A DNA stretch of 64,000 nucleotides from G965204755 sp965243415 (GCA_965243415.1 OZ251549.1:1240001-1304000); one strand, 5' to 3'; counted from the stretch's first letter, positions 35,032-44,062 are shown. Made by a program: numbers and translations. Notes: generated by a model not told the origin, from the sequence alone.

Positions 35032-36919
35032 GCGGATCGTGCCGAATCCGTTCCCGGCGTCCCGGCGCTTCCTGCCGGCCGCCGCCCTCGTCGGACTGAC
35101 GCTCCCCGGACTCACGCTTCCCGGACTCGCCGGCGCCGGTCCGGCCGGATCCGGCGCGGTCGGGACCTCCGGCGTCACCGGAGGGCCGAAGCGGCCGCAG
35201 GCGCTCCTGGCCGTCGCCGGGCCCGCCGGGGAAGTCGTGCTCTCCGCCAACGCGGACGGAACGCTGAGCGTGGTCTCCGCCGCCGCCCTGGCGCCGGTCG
35301 GGGAGATCCCGGTGGGCGGCGACCTGACCGGCCTGGCGGAGTTCGGGGACGGCTCCGGGCGGGTCGCGGCGGTGGACCACCGGGGCCATCGCCTGGTCGT
35401 GCTCCGGGTGGGGGAACCGGCCGCCGGCGGGAGCCCGGTCACCGTCGAAGCCGCCTTCCCCACCTGCCGGTACCCGGTGCGGGCGGCGGCGCGGGGCGGC
35501 GCGCTGGCGGTCTCCTGCCTCTGGTCGCGGAAGGCGCTCCTCTACGACCTGGAGTCGCCGGCTGCGCCGGCCGCGCCGGAGTCGCCGGCCGCGCCGGAGT
35601 CGCCGGCCGCGCCGGGTCCGCCGGGCGGCCCCGGCCGGCTCGCCGCGCCCGCCGTCGAGAGCGAACTCCCCTTCGAGCCGCGCGAACTGCTGTTCCTGGA
35701 CGACCGGACGCTGCTCCTCGCCGACGGCTTCGCCGGGGAACTGGCGCTGGTCTCCGTGGCCGACGGCAGCGTGCTCCGCCGGCGGGAACTCGCCGCCCAC
35801 AACCTGCGGGGGCTCGCGCTCCTCCCCGGCGGCGAGCGGGTGGCGGTCGCCCACCAGCAACTCCACTCGGGGATGCACACCACCCGGGACGACATCCTGT
35901 GGGGCGTCTTCATCACGAACAGCGTGACCACGCTGCCGGTGGCGGACCTCCTCTCCGGCGACCCGCGCCTCGCGCGCCGCTCCCGGGTGCTGGACCTGGG
36001 CAGCGTGGCCACGCCTTCGGGGGACCCGGCGGCGGTGCTCGCCACCCCGGCGGGGGAACTGGTCGTGGCCCTCGGCGGGGTCTCGCGAGTGGCGGTCGGG
36101 GCCGACGACGGCCGCCAGCCGAGCCATCTGCGGGTGGGCGAGGGGCCGTCGGCGCTGGCGCTGGGGGCCGACGGGCGGATCTATGTGGCGAACACCCGGT
36201 CGGACACGCTCTCGGTGATCGCCGCCGACCGCCGCCGGGAGATCGCCCGGATCCCCCTCGGCCGGAAGCCCCCGGTGCGTACCGCCGCCGATCGGGGGGA
36301 GGCGCTCTTCCACGACGCCACCCGGTCGCTCCGGGGCTGGATGAGTTGCGCCAGTTGCCACGCCGGGGGGCACACGAACCACGGGCTCTCGGACACCCTC
36401 GGCGACGGGCACTACGGGGCGCCGAAGCGGGTGCTCTCGCTGCTCGGGGTGGCCGGCACCCGGCCCTTCGCCTGGGACGGGGGGATGCGGCAGCTCGAAG
36501 ACCAGATCGCCAAGTCGGTGCGGACGACGCTCCGGGGGCCGGAGTTGACCGGGGAGGAGATCGCGGATCTGGCGGCCTACCTGCGGACCCTGGAACCGCC
36601 CGACTCGCTCGCCGCGCCGGCCCCGCCGGCGGAGGTCCTGGCCGCCGGCCGCGCCGCTTTCGAGGAGTACTCGTGCAACCGCTGCCACCGGGCGCCGCTC
36701 TACACCTCGCCGGGAGTCCACGATGTGGGGCTCACCGACGAGCGCGGGGCCACCCGGTTCAACCCGCCGTCGCTGCGGGGAGTGCGGTTCCGCCGGACAC
36801 TGTTCCACGACGGGTCGGCCCGTTCGCTGGAGGAAGTGCTGCGGATCCACCCCGGGAACGGGGTGTCGGTGGCGGCTGAGGACCTGCGAAATCTGGTCGT
36901 GTTTCTGCGGACGCTCTGA
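35030..36919 (+). CDS. Dihaem cytochrome c (CCP/MauG-like) with N-terminal beta-propeller
   Basis: 629 residues (626 if GTG 35039 is used). A signal peptide covers ~1-35. Residues ~60-410 form a YVTN-type beta-propeller (LLAVAGPAGEVVLSANADGTL, later GPSALALGADGRIYVANTRS). The C-terminal ~210 residues have two haem c sites, CASCH (~447) and CNRCH (~552), in the arrangement of dihaem peroxidases (FAWDGGMRQLEDQIAKSVRTT). An Ala/Pro/Glu repeat (PAAPESPAAPESPAAP) links propeller parts. It is probably a periplasmic or extracellular redox enzyme; peroxide or a modified-protein substrate is possible. It has no obvious operon partner. Confidence 0.85.
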   Translation: MRIVPNPFPASRRFLPAAALVGLTLPGLTLPGLAGAGPAGSGAVGTSGVTGGPKRPQALLAVAGPAGEVVLSANADGTLSVVSAAALAPVGEIPVGGDLTGLAEFGDGSGRVAAVDHRGHRLVVLRVGEPAAGGSPVTVEAAFPTCRYPVRAAARGGALAVSCLWSRKALLYDLESPAAPAAPESPAAPESPAAPGPPGGPGRLAAPAVESELPFEPRELLFLDDRTLLLADGFAGELALVSVADGSVLRRRELAAHNLRGLALLPGGERVAVAHQQLHSGMHTTRDDILWGVFITNSVTTLPVADLLSGDPRLARRSRVLDLGSVATPSGDPAAVLATPAGELVVALGGVSRVAVGADDGRQPSHLRVGEGPSALALGADGRIYVANTRSDTLSVIAADRRREIARIPLGRKPPVRTAADRGEALFHDATRSLRGWMSCASCHAGGHTNHGLSDTLGDGHYGAPKRVLSLLGVAGTRPFAWDGGMRQLEDQIAKSVRTTLRGPELTGEEIADLAAYLRTLEPPDSLAAPAPPAEVLAAGRAAFEEYSCNRCHRAPLYTSPGVHDVGLTDERGATRFNPPSLRGVRFRRTLFHDGSARSLEEVLRIHPGNGVSVAAEDLRNLVVFLRTL

Positions 36920-37011
36920 GGCATTCTTGAGTTGTCGAGGGCGAATTTCGACCTTACAACTTTCGGTCTTCGAGTGGAATGTCAATGAAATCAACGATTT
37001 CCGTGTTAGCA

Positions 37012-37078
37012 AGTCGTGACTCGTAGAGCCATGACTTGTAGAGACACGACTTGTAGAGACACGACTCTACAAGTCGTG
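37012..37078. repeat. Four 15-bp repeats with an internal 14-bp hairpin
   Basis: Units at 37012-37026, 37027-37041, 37042-37056 and 37057-37071 share the pattern AG-N3-TGACT-N-GTAG or a variant. The last one runs into an inverted copy: CACGACTTGTAGAG (37045-37058) pairs perfectly with 37065-37078 around a 6-nt loop. The whole repeat ends 3 nt before TTGACA of the promoter for the downstream ATPase gene. It might be an operator, terminator for the cytochrome gene or a remnant of a mobile repeat. Confidence 0.75.
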
Positions 37079-37080
37079 AC

Positions 37081-37109
37081 TTGACAAAGGATCGAGGCCG
37101 AGCGAGACT
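37081..37109 (+). promoter_or_regulatory. Promoter TTGACA-N17-GAGACT for the ATPase gene
   Basis: A perfect -35 box TTGACA (37081-37086), a 17-bp spacer and GAGACT (37104-37109) precede the ATG at 37116 with 6 nt between. The hexamer is a weak -10 but spacing is exact, and transcription would begin at the ATG. The repeat hairpin ends 3 nt upstream of the -35 box, so a binding protein there could control this promoter. Confidence 0.6.
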
Positions 37110-37115
37110 TTCGCC

Positions 37116-38516
37116 ATGCCGCGATTCGTCGGGAGGGAGTCCGAACTCTCCCGGTTGGCCGACGCCTACCGTTCGGGCCGCTCCGAGTTCATCCCCATCT
37201 ACGGGCGGCGGCGGGTCGGCAAGAGCGAGTTGATCCTGAAGTTCCTGGAGGATCGCCCCGGGATCTACTTCGTCGGCCAGCGCTCCTCGGCGGCGCTGCA
37301 GGTGCGCGAGTTCCTGGAGGCAGCCGCCCGGGCGCTGCGGATGCCCCTGCTCGCCCGGGTGCAGGCCGAGGATCTGGTGTCGGCGCTGGTGACCGCCGCC
37401 GAAGAGTGGGCGGCTTCGAACCCGCGCCGGAAACTGGTCCTGGCGCTCGACGAGTTCCAGTGGACCGCCGAGTCCGACCCGGGGATCGTCCCGGCGCTGC
37501 AGCGCGTCTGGGATCGTCGGTGGCGCGACTCCGGGCAGATCGTGCTGATCCTCTGCGGCTCGTATCTCGGGTTCATGGAGCGCGAAATCCTGGGCGCGGG
37601 CAGCCCCCTCTTCGGGCGCAGGACCGCGCAGATCCATCTCCGGCCGTTCGGCTACCTCGAAGCCGCCCGATTCCATCCGAGATGGTCGCCCGACGACCGG
37701 GCGCGGGGCTACTTCCTGGTGGGCGGCCTCCCGCAGTACCTGCTCTGCCTCGACGACCGGCGCTCCATCGCCGAGAACATCCGCGACCACCTGCTCCTGG
37801 AGTTCGCCCCGCTGCGCCAGGAGCCGACCTTCCTGCTGCGCGAAGAGGTCCGCGAGATCGGCCCCTACCAGGCGATCCTGGCCGTGATCGCCGCCGGGCG
37901 CGGCAGCGTCCGCGAGATCGCCTCGGGAACCGGGATCGCGGAACGCAGTGTCCACTACTACCTGAACCAACTGATCGAGCTCGGCTACCTGCGCCGCCGC
38001 CGGCCGCTCGACGGCGGTCGCCCGAGCCTCCGCGAGGTGCGGTTCGCCCTCGACGACGCGTTGCTCGCGTTCTGGTTCCGGTTCGTCTTCCCGAACACCA
38101 GCCTCCTGCGCAGCCAGGGACCGGCCGGGGCCTACCGGGACCGGGTGGCGCCGGCGCTCGACGCCTGGTTCGGGGGCCGGTTCGAACTCCTGTGCCGGGA
38201 GGCGTTGCCCCGGCTCTACGCCCGGGAAGGGGTCGGCGCCGGTTTCCGGATCGGCGAGTACTGGAGCGCCGACACGCAGATCGATGTGGTCGGCGTGCGC
38301 GACGACCACTGGATCGACCTCGGCGAATGCAAGTGGGGCGCGGTCCGGTCCCCGAAGGCGCTCGAAGCGGAACTGGAGCGGAAGATCGCCCACTACCCGA
38401 ACCGCCCCGGCAGTTCGCTCGGGAGGCGGTTCTTCACGCGCCGCAAGCCGGAGGCGCGCGCCGCTGTCCCGAACTGGTATTCCCTCGAGGATCTCTATTC
38501 GCCGGATCTCGGCTGA
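37116..38516 (+). CDS. DUF234 family AAA ATPase with PD-(D/E)XK-like C-terminal domain
   Basis: 466 residues. Residues 1-230 are an archaeal-type ATPase (FVGRESELSRLADAY, Walker A YGRRRVGKSELIL, Walker B KLVLALDEFQWTAESD). A winged helix follows at ~255-310 (GSVREIASGTGIAERSVHYY). Residues ~320-440 match DUF234, with the nuclease-like D-x-V-G-V-x-x-D and E-C-K-W (QIDVVGVRDDHWIDLGECKW is one such 20-residue stretch) of the restriction-endonuclease fold. Proteins of this type are common in archaea and in bacterial accessory regions; whether they cut DNA is not known. The gene has its own promoter and no operon partner. Confidence 0.85.
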   Translation: MPRFVGRESELSRLADAYRSGRSEFIPIYGRRRVGKSELILKFLEDRPGIYFVGQRSSAALQVREFLEAAARALRMPLLARVQAEDLVSALVTAAEEWAASNPRRKLVLALDEFQWTAESDPGIVPALQRVWDRRWRDSGQIVLILCGSYLGFMEREILGAGSPLFGRRTAQIHLRPFGYLEAARFHPRWSPDDRARGYFLVGGLPQYLLCLDDRRSIAENIRDHLLLEFAPLRQEPTFLLREEVREIGPYQAILAVIAAGRGSVREIASGTGIAERSVHYYLNQLIELGYLRRRRPLDGGRPSLREVRFALDDALLAFWFRFVFPNTSLLRSQGPAGAYRDRVAPALDAWFGGRFELLCREALPRLYAREGVGAGFRIGEYWSADTQIDVVGVRDDHWIDLGECKWGAVRSPKALEAELERKIAHYPNRPGSSLGRRFFTRRKPEARAAVPNWYSLEDLYSPDLG

Positions 38517-38601
38517 GAAACTGCCGCTCGGGCCGGCGCAGCAGCCCGCGATCCGGGGCCGGCTCCGGCGGGCCGGCCCGGGCGGGGTTCAGGGAGACCG
38601 G

Positions 38602-39105
38602 TCAGTCGGCTTCCGGCGGGGCGAACTCCTTCGCGGCGGCCTCGGCGCGGGCTTCCAACTCCTCGGGGGTCAGGTCCTCGAGGTGGGTGGCGAGGCTCCA
38701 CCGGTGGCCGAAGGGGTCGATCAGGTTGGAGTGGCGGTCGCCCCAGAACTGGTCCGTCGGCGGCTGGATCTCGGTCGCGCCTTCGGCGAGGGCCGCCGCG
38801 TGGACCGCGTCCACCTCCGGCACATAGGTGTGGATCGAGACCGCGCTGCCCCCGAGGGTCTGCGGGGAGACGAAACCGCCGGGCATCCCGGGGAACTCCT
38901 GGGACAGGTAGATCTGCGCCCCGTTCTCGCCGCCGATGCGGATCTCGGCGTGCATCACGGCGTTCTCGGGGCCGCGCATCACGGACTCGATCTCCGCGCC
39001 GAGGACCTTCCCGTACCAGTCGAGGGCGGCCTGGCCGTCGGCGACGACCAGGTAGGGGGTGACCGCGTGGGCGCGGGGGGGGATGTAGTGCTCGGCCTGG
39101 GGCAT
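38602..39105 (-). CDS. VOC family (PhnB/glyoxalase-like) protein
   Basis: 167 residues from ATG 39105, with AAGGAA upstream. Typical PhnB-like features: HAVTPYLVVADGQAALDWYGKVLGAE (opening IPPRAHAVTPYLVVAD), VMHAEIRIGGENGAQIYLSQ, FVSPQTLGGSAVSIHTYVPEVD and the closing FWGDRHSNLIDPFGHRWSLAT. This group of the vicinal-oxygen-chelate superfamily comprises metal-dependent lyases, dioxygenases and resistance proteins; the substrate cannot be told. Its neighbours on either side are unrelated, so it is probably a single-gene unit. Confidence 0.85.
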   Translation of the reverse strand: MPQAEHYIPPRAHAVTPYLVVADGQAALDWYGKVLGAEIESVMRGPENAVMHAEIRIGGENGAQIYLSQEFPGMPGGFVSPQTLGGSAVSIHTYVPEVDAVHAAALAEGATEIQPPTDQFWGDRHSNLIDPFGHRWSLATHLEDLTPEELEARAEAAAKEFAPPEAD

Positions 39106-39193
39106 GGCGGGTTCCTTTCTGCGGCCCGCTGACTTCGCGGTCGGCGGCGGGCGCGGGGGCGGGAGCCGTTCGGCGCGGATCCCCGGCAGCGAC

Positions 39194-40165
39194 TCAGCGG
39201 CGCCAGGGGTTCTCGAAGTCCAGAACCCAACTGAACACCAGGATCACTTCGTTGTCGGAGATCACGCCGAAACGGCGGCGATAGTCGGCGGTGAGGTGCG
39301 TGAGCGTCCAGGGGAGTTCGTAGCGCAGACCGACGATCGCATACAGGGAATTGCCCGGGTCCGCGATCGGGCCGTTGTTCGACTCGAAGCCGAACTCCAC
39401 GGCCGTCCACAGGCCCCGGTCGGATCGGCGGCGCAAACGCGCGAAACCGCCGACATGTTCCCTGCCGGCCTGCTGGCGGCGGTAGGCGGCGCCGCGGAAG
39501 AGGGCGAAGTCGGCGAACTCGCCGTCCACATGGACGCCGGTCTGCCGCCTCGGGGTGGTGTCGCCGGCCGGGCCCTCCGTGCCTTCGTAGTGGCCGGCCT
39601 CGATCTGCCAGGGCCCGAAGAACCTCCCGTAACTGGCGAGGACATCCCAGTCCTCGTTGGGGTCCGGCTCCCAGCCGCTTCCCTGGATGACATGGAACCG
39701 GGCCAGGTGGTCGCCCCGGTTCCAGAAGAGGAAGACCCCGTCGTCCCGGGTGGGGGTGAGGGCCGCGCCGACCGCGGCGTTGGCCATCTGGTAGCCGTGC
39801 GGGGCGTCGGTGAACTCGCCCAGCCACAGGGGGGCGCTGCGCCCGACGCGGACCGAGAGGCCGCCGCCGACCGCGAACTGCGCCCAGAGATCGTGGACGC
39901 GGGTGTCGCCGGCGTCGTAGGTGGCCCGGGCCTGGAAGCGGTCGCCGATCTTCGTGTCGGTCCAGAACGACAGGCGCCGGACGGCCGGGTCGCCGAGATC
40001 GGAGACCTGATCCACATGCTGGCCCCGGAGCCGGATATGGAGGTCCACCGGCGGCTTCTCGTCCTCGTCCGCGTCGGAAGCCGGCTGGCGCGCCGCCGCC
40101 GGAACCGCGAGGAGCACCGGGAGGGCCGCGACCGCGAGCCCGCGGAAGAACTGCCGCTCGGTCAT
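39194..40165 (-). CDS. Outer-membrane porin-like protein (phosphate-selective porin O/P type)
   Basis: 323 residues with a cleavable signal ending near VPAAARQ. From residue ~40 the protein alternates short beta-strands and polar turns: LHIRLRGQHVDQVSD, FQARATYDAGDTRVHDLWAQF, LSVRVGRSAPLWLGEF and the closing LTADYRRRFGVISDNEVILVFSWVLDF. This resembles the phosphate-selective porin O/P family, although it is shorter than most (~400). The substrate is unknown. ATG 40165 has GGGAGG upstream. It is located just beyond tRNA-Asn, on the same strand. Confidence 0.7.
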   Translation of the reverse strand: MTERQFFRGLAVAALPVLLAVPAAARQPASDADEDEKPPVDLHIRLRGQHVDQVSDLGDPAVRRLSFWTDTKIGDRFQARATYDAGDTRVHDLWAQFAVGGGLSVRVGRSAPLWLGEFTDAPHGYQMANAAVGAALTPTRDDGVFLFWNRGDHLARFHVIQGSGWEPDPNEDWDVLASYGRFFGPWQIEAGHYEGTEGPAGDTTPRRQTGVHVDGEFADFALFRGAAYRRQQAGREHVGGFARLRRRSDRGLWTAVEFGFESNNGPIADPGNSLYAIVGLRYELPWTLTHLTADYRRRFGVISDNEVILVFSWVLDFENPWRR

Positions 40166-40222
40166 GCCCGGGCCTCCCGCCGGCGGCCGCCGTTCGTTGG
40201 CGACCCGGTTTCCTTCGGGCGC

Positions 40223-40298
<76 letters not shown>

Positions 40299-40412
40299 TC
40301 GCGGGCCGGACGCTCGGAAAAGAGCGGGGAGCATAGCAGTCGGTTCCCGGCCCTCCCGGCGGCGGCTCCGCTCCCCGGCGGGTCGGTTCCCGGCGCCCGG
40401 AACGGCGGGGGA

Positions 40413-41012
40413 CTAGAGGCTGCTGCGGTGGGTGAGGGCTTCCGCCATGGTGGTCTCGTCGGCGTGTACCAACTCGCTGCCCATGGGGACGCCGATGCCG
40501 ATCCGCGAAACCCGGACGCCCTCCGGTTTCAACTGCTGCGCCAGCCAGGCCGCGGTGGTCTCCCCGTCGTGGTTCGGATTCGTGGCGATCACCACCTCTT
40601 CCACCGCGTCGGCGCGGATGCGCGACCGCAACTCCTCGACCCGGCGTTCGTCGAGGGACTTGCCGCTCACCGGGGAGAACACCCCGCGCAGGACATGGTA
40701 GCGACCGCGATAGACGCGGGCCTTCTCCACCGCGGTGATGTCCGCCGGGTCTTCGACGACGCAGAGCAGGGTCGGGCTGCGCTCCGGGTCGCGGCAGAGG
40801 CGGCAGGGCTGGTCGTCGGCGAAGTTGCCGCACTCCCGGCAGCGGACGACCTCCTCGTGGAGCGAGGAGATGGCCGCGCCCAGCGTTTCCGCGCGGTCGC
40901 GCTCGTCGGCGAGCAGGTGGAAGGCGATGCGCTGGGCCGACTTCTCGCCGATCCCCGGCAGCCGCTTGAGCGCCCCGATCAACCGGAGCAGCGGCTCCGG
41001 ATGCGAGGTCAT
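40413..41012 (-). CDS. recR: Recombination mediator protein RecR
   Basis: 199 residues, standard length. N-terminal helix-hairpin-helix (LKRLPGIGEKSAQRIAFHLL), then a four-cysteine zinc finger (CRECGNFADDQPCRLC) and a Toprim domain (LLCVVEDPADITAVEK, VVIATNPNHDGETTAAWLA), with a C-terminal GVPMGSELVHADETTMAEAL. RecR acts with RecF/RecO to load RecA at stalled replication forks or gaps. The start overlaps the ybaB gene stop by 4 nt, part of the conserved dnaX-ybaB-recR block. Confidence 0.97.
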   Translation of the reverse strand: MTSHPEPLLRLIGALKRLPGIGEKSAQRIAFHLLADERDRAETLGAAISSLHEEVVRCRECGNFADDQPCRLCRDPERSPTLLCVVEDPADITAVEKARVYRGRYHVLRGVFSPVSGKSLDERRVEELRSRIRADAVEEVVIATNPNHDGETTAAWLAQQLKPEGVRVSRIGIGVPMGSELVHADETTMAEALTHRSSL

Positions 41013-41320
41013 CGCAGGCCGGCCAGGTCGTCCAGGCCTCCCTGCTGGTTGACCGCGTAGAGGTGCTCGGTGATCTTCTGCTCCAGGTTGCGGCTGGCGT
41101 CGTTCACCGCGGTCCGCACCAGTTCGGCCAGCGCGGCGGCGTCCCCGGAGGCGGCCGCGGTCTCGGACACTTCCACCCGGGTCAGTTGCCGGGCGCCGTT
41201 CATCCGCACCCGCAACTGGCCGTCCCCGGCCTCGCCGTCGGCGTGGAGGGCTTCGAGCGTCTTCTTGAGTTTCTTGACGCGGCTCACCTGCTTCGCCATG
41301 CGGTGGATCTTGGACAACAT
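41009..41320 (-). CDS. ybaB: YbaB/EbfC nucleoid-associated protein
   Basis: 103 residues, usual size. It has the family pattern: N-terminal helix (MAKQVSRVKKLKKTLEALHA), then the beta-sheet segment LRVRMNGARQLTRVEVSETA and a C-terminal helix with LAELVRTAVNDASRNLEQKI. YbaB dimers bind DNA like tweezers and organise the nucleoid. It sits between dnaX and recR, the usual genome context. The first 8 residues before MAKQ may be extra; GTG or ATG choice is uncertain. Confidence 0.93.
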   Translation of the reverse strand: MLSKIHRMAKQVSRVKKLKKTLEALHADGEAGDGQLRVRMNGARQLTRVEVSETAAASGDAAALAELVRTAVNDASRNLEQKITEHLYAVNQQGGLDDLAGLR

Positions 41321-41417
41321 GGGGTTCTTCTCCGTTCCCTGCGATTTTCGGGTCCCTGCGATTCGGGGTTCGGGCCGGGAGGCGCGGTCGCGGCCCCGGG
41401 GGCGGCGTCCGCGCGGC

Positions 41418-43898
41418 TCAGGCGCCGGCGGTTTTTCCGGGGGAGGGGGGTTCCCCCGGGGGGAGGGGGAGGATCTGGCCTCCGAAGGTTCGTTGGTACT
41501 CCTTCACGATCTCCGGGACCACCGGCGGCGGCGGTTCGCCGCCCGGGGGGGAGGGCGTCGCGCCGTTCGCGTTCGCGCCGTTCGCGCCCGGGCCCGCCCG
41601 CCGCCCGGCGCCGTCCGCGGTCGGGAGGGCGCCGGCGCCGCGGTTCGGGCGGCCCGCCGCGTTCGCGCCGGTCGGGGGAGCGCCGGCGGCGGTCGGGGGC
41701 GGCGAGGACTGGGAGGGGGACTCGGAGGGGGATTCGGACGCGGACGGGGCGGCGGCGGTCGAAGGCGGGGTCGTCGGGCCGGCGCCGCCGGGCGCGGGGG
41801 CGTTCTCGATGCGGTCGAGGAGGGTCTCGAAGGCGGCGAGCCGGGGCATCTCCACCAACTTCAGCAGGGCCATCTCCAGGTGGAACCGCGGCTCCGGGGA
41901 CCAGCGCAGGCCGTCCTGGGCGCGGGTGAGGACATCGAGGCTGCGGAGGAGGTCCTCTTCGCTGAACTTCCCGGCGAAGTCGGTGAGCGCCGCCCGTTCG
42001 TCCGGCCACTCCAGCAGGCCCGGACGGTCCGGGGCGGCGCGGCAGACCACCACATCGCGGAGGTAGTGCATGAACAGGGTGACGAAGTGCTTGAGGTCGC
42101 GGCCGCCGGAAACCAGGTCCGCCACCACTTCGAAGACCGCCCGGCGGTCGCCCTCGAGGATCGCCGCGGCGGCGCGGCGGCAGATGGTCACATCGGGAAC
42201 GCCGAGGAGTTCGCTCACCTCGGCGCCGGTGACCTCGCCGTCCACCGCCGCGAGCACCTGGTCGAGCGCCGAGATCGCGTCGCGCATGCTGCCCTGCCCG
42301 AAGCGGGCGATCTGGGCCAGGGCTTCGTCGGAGACGGTGAACCCCTGTCCTTCCACGATGAACCGCAGCCGCTCCTGGACCCGCTCCGGGGTGACCGCCC
42401 GGAACTCGAACTCCTGGCAGCGGGAGAGGATGGTGTCCGGGATCTTGTGGACTTCGGTGGTGGCGAAGATGAACTTCACATGCTTCGGCGGCTCTTCGAG
42501 CGTCTTCAGCAGCGCGTTGAAGGCGCCGGTGCTGAGCATGTGGACCTCGTCCACCAGGTAGATCTTGAACCGGTCGCGCACCGGGGTGTAGTGCGCGGTC
42601 TCGATGATCTCCCGCGCCTTCTCGACGCTGTTGTTGCTGGCGCCGTCGATCTCGGGGACATCGCGGGAGAAGCCGCCGGCGATCTCCCGGCAGGAGGGGC
42701 AGCCGCCGCAGGGCTCGGGGTTCGGCCCGTCGGTGGCGGCGCAGTTCAGCGCCTTGGCGAGGATGCGGGCGGTCGTGGTCTTGCCGATGCCGCGCTGGCC
42801 GGAGAAGAGGAAGGCGTGGGACACCCGGTCGCGCCGGATCGCGTTCTGGAGGGTGCGGGCGATCGGTTCCTGGCCGATGAGGTCCGCGAAGGTCTGGGGG
42901 CGGTACCGGAGCGCCAGCACTTCGTACTCGGCTCCCTCGCTCTCGCCCCCGCCGTCGGCTTCGGCGGCGGCGCCGTTCGAGGCGGCGACCGCCGGCGCCG
43001 GGACGGCTCCCGCTGCCGGCGTCGTTTCCGGCGCCGCGCCCGGGGAAGCCGGTTCCCCGGGGCGGACGGCGTCGGGGGGAGGCTCGTTCGGGGAGGGGCT
43101 CGGCGGTTCCGGCGCCGCGGCGGTTCCGGCGGCAGAAACGGGCGCCGGGGAAGCGGGCTCCGGTGCGGGCTCTGCGGGGGTCGGCGGAACGGGGTCGGTC
43201 CCGGGGGCGGGGATCGCGGATTCCGGCGCCGCCGAAGCCGCCGGTGGGTCGGTCGCGGCCTCCCCGGCCCCGGCGTCGTCCGACCGGCCCGCGGGGCGCT
43301 CCGGGTTCGGGGTCTCCGCGGCCGCCGGCTCGGGCCCGGCGGCGCTCTCGCTGTCGTCCGGGATCGTTTCCGGGGTCGTCGCCGCGGCGGGGTCTGCCGG
43401 GGTCGTCTCCGGGGCAGCGCTCTTCGAGGTCGCTTCCGCGACGGGGTCTGCCGGAGCCGCTTCCGGGGCAGCGCTCTCCGGGGTCGTTTCTGCGATGGCG
43501 TCGTCCGGGGCTGCTTCCCTGGCAGCGCCCTCCGGAGTCGTTTCCGTGACGGAGTCGTCCGGGGTCGCTTCCGGCGCGGCGCCCTGCGGGGTCGTTGCCG
43601 GGGCAGCGTCTGCCCGGGTCGCCTCCGGGGCGGGATCTGCCGGGGTCGCCTTCGGGGCAGCGACCTGCGGGGGCGTTTCTGCGGCGGTGTCTGCCGGGGT
43701 CGCTTCCGGGGCGGCGCCCTCCGGGGTCGTTGCCGCGGCGGTGTCTGCGGAAGTCGCTGGCGAGCCGGTGGTTCCGGGCGCGGCTCCTGCCTCCGGTGCT
43801 TCGGGCGCCGCCGCCGGGGCCTTCTCTTCCGCCTTCGGGTCGGAGGGCGTTTCCGGCGGGGTCGGAGTCGGCGCTCCGAAGAGGCCCGGGGGAGTCAC
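41418..43898 (-). CDS. dnaX: DNA polymerase III subunits gamma/tau DnaX with long low-complexity N-terminus
   Basis: 826 residues if it starts at GTG 43898, the first start after tRNA-Ser. The recognisable DnaX body begins at EYEVLALRYRPQTFADLIGQ (~residue 323): Walker A FSGQRGIGKTTTARIL, a zinc module CAATDG-PCGGCPSC, DEVHMLST and the SRC sensor in ILSRCQEFEFRAV. A Pro/Ser-rich linker follows. Residues 1-~320 are Ala/Pro/Thr/Glu repeats (TTPEGAAPEATPADTAA-like). A GTG at 42920, right before LALRYRPQ, gives a 500-residue protein without that extension and may be the true start. DnaX loads the sliding clamp. The reading frame before 43898 runs through the tRNA and is not coding. Confidence 0.85.
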   Translation of the reverse strand: MTPPGLFGAPTPTPPETPSDPKAEEKAPAAAPEAPEAGAAPGTTGSPATSADTAAATTPEGAAPEATPADTAAETPPQVAAPKATPADPAPEATRADAAPATTPQGAAPEATPDDSVTETTPEGAAREAAPDDAIAETTPESAAPEAAPADPVAEATSKSAAPETTPADPAAATTPETIPDDSESAAGPEPAAAETPNPERPAGRSDDAGAGEAATDPPAASAAPESAIPAPGTDPVPPTPAEPAPEPASPAPVSAAGTAAAPEPPSPSPNEPPPDAVRPGEPASPGAAPETTPAAGAVPAPAVAASNGAAAEADGGGESEGAEYEVLALRYRPQTFADLIGQEPIARTLQNAIRRDRVSHAFLFSGQRGIGKTTTARILAKALNCAATDGPNPEPCGGCPSCREIAGGFSRDVPEIDGASNNSVEKAREIIETAHYTPVRDRFKIYLVDEVHMLSTGAFNALLKTLEEPPKHVKFIFATTEVHKIPDTILSRCQEFEFRAVTPERVQERLRFIVEGQGFTVSDEALAQIARFGQGSMRDAISALDQVLAAVDGEVTGAEVSELLGVPDVTICRRAAAAILEGDRRAVFEVVADLVSGGRDLKHFVTLFMHYLRDVVVCRAAPDRPGLLEWPDERAALTDFAGKFSEEDLLRSLDVLTRAQDGLRWSPEPRFHLEMALLKLVEMPRLAAFETLLDRIENAPAPGGAGPTTPPSTAAAPSASESPSESPSQSSPPPTAAGAPPTGANAAGRPNRGAGALPTADGAGRRAGPGANGANANGATPSPPGGEPPPPVVPEIVKEYQRTFGGQILPLPPGEPPSPGKTAGA

Positions 43899-43975
43899 GG
43901 GAACGAGCGGATCCGGCGCCGCGGCAACGAACCGCGCCGCCCGGCGGGGGCCGGGAACCTCCGGGCGCCGGGCGG

Positions 43976-44062
43976 CGGAGGGGGTGGGATTCGAACCCAC
44001 GGCGCCGTTGCCGGCGCACCAGCTTTCCGGGCTGGCCAATTCGGCCGCTCTTGCACCCCTCC
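43976..44062 (-). tRNA. tRNA-Ser (anticodon GGA)
   Basis: An 87-nt class II tRNA on the minus strand. The acceptor GGAGGGG pairs with CCCCTCC, the anticodon loop is CCGGAAA, the long variable arm is GCGCCGGCAACGGCGCC and the T-arm GTGGG-N7-CCCAC. The CCA end is not encoded. It lies just upstream of dnaX on the same strand. Confidence 0.97.

Noticed and set aside
36920..37011. AT-rich stretch similar to part of the IS right region (GAAATCAA-type words)
   Set aside because: The shared words are short and there is no inverted repeat or target duplication to support an IS remnant.
43899..44039. Upstream extension of dnaX through tRNA-Ser
   Set aside because: Its first 30 codons are simply a translation of the tRNA gene (GSNPTPSAARR is a common tRNA artefact).
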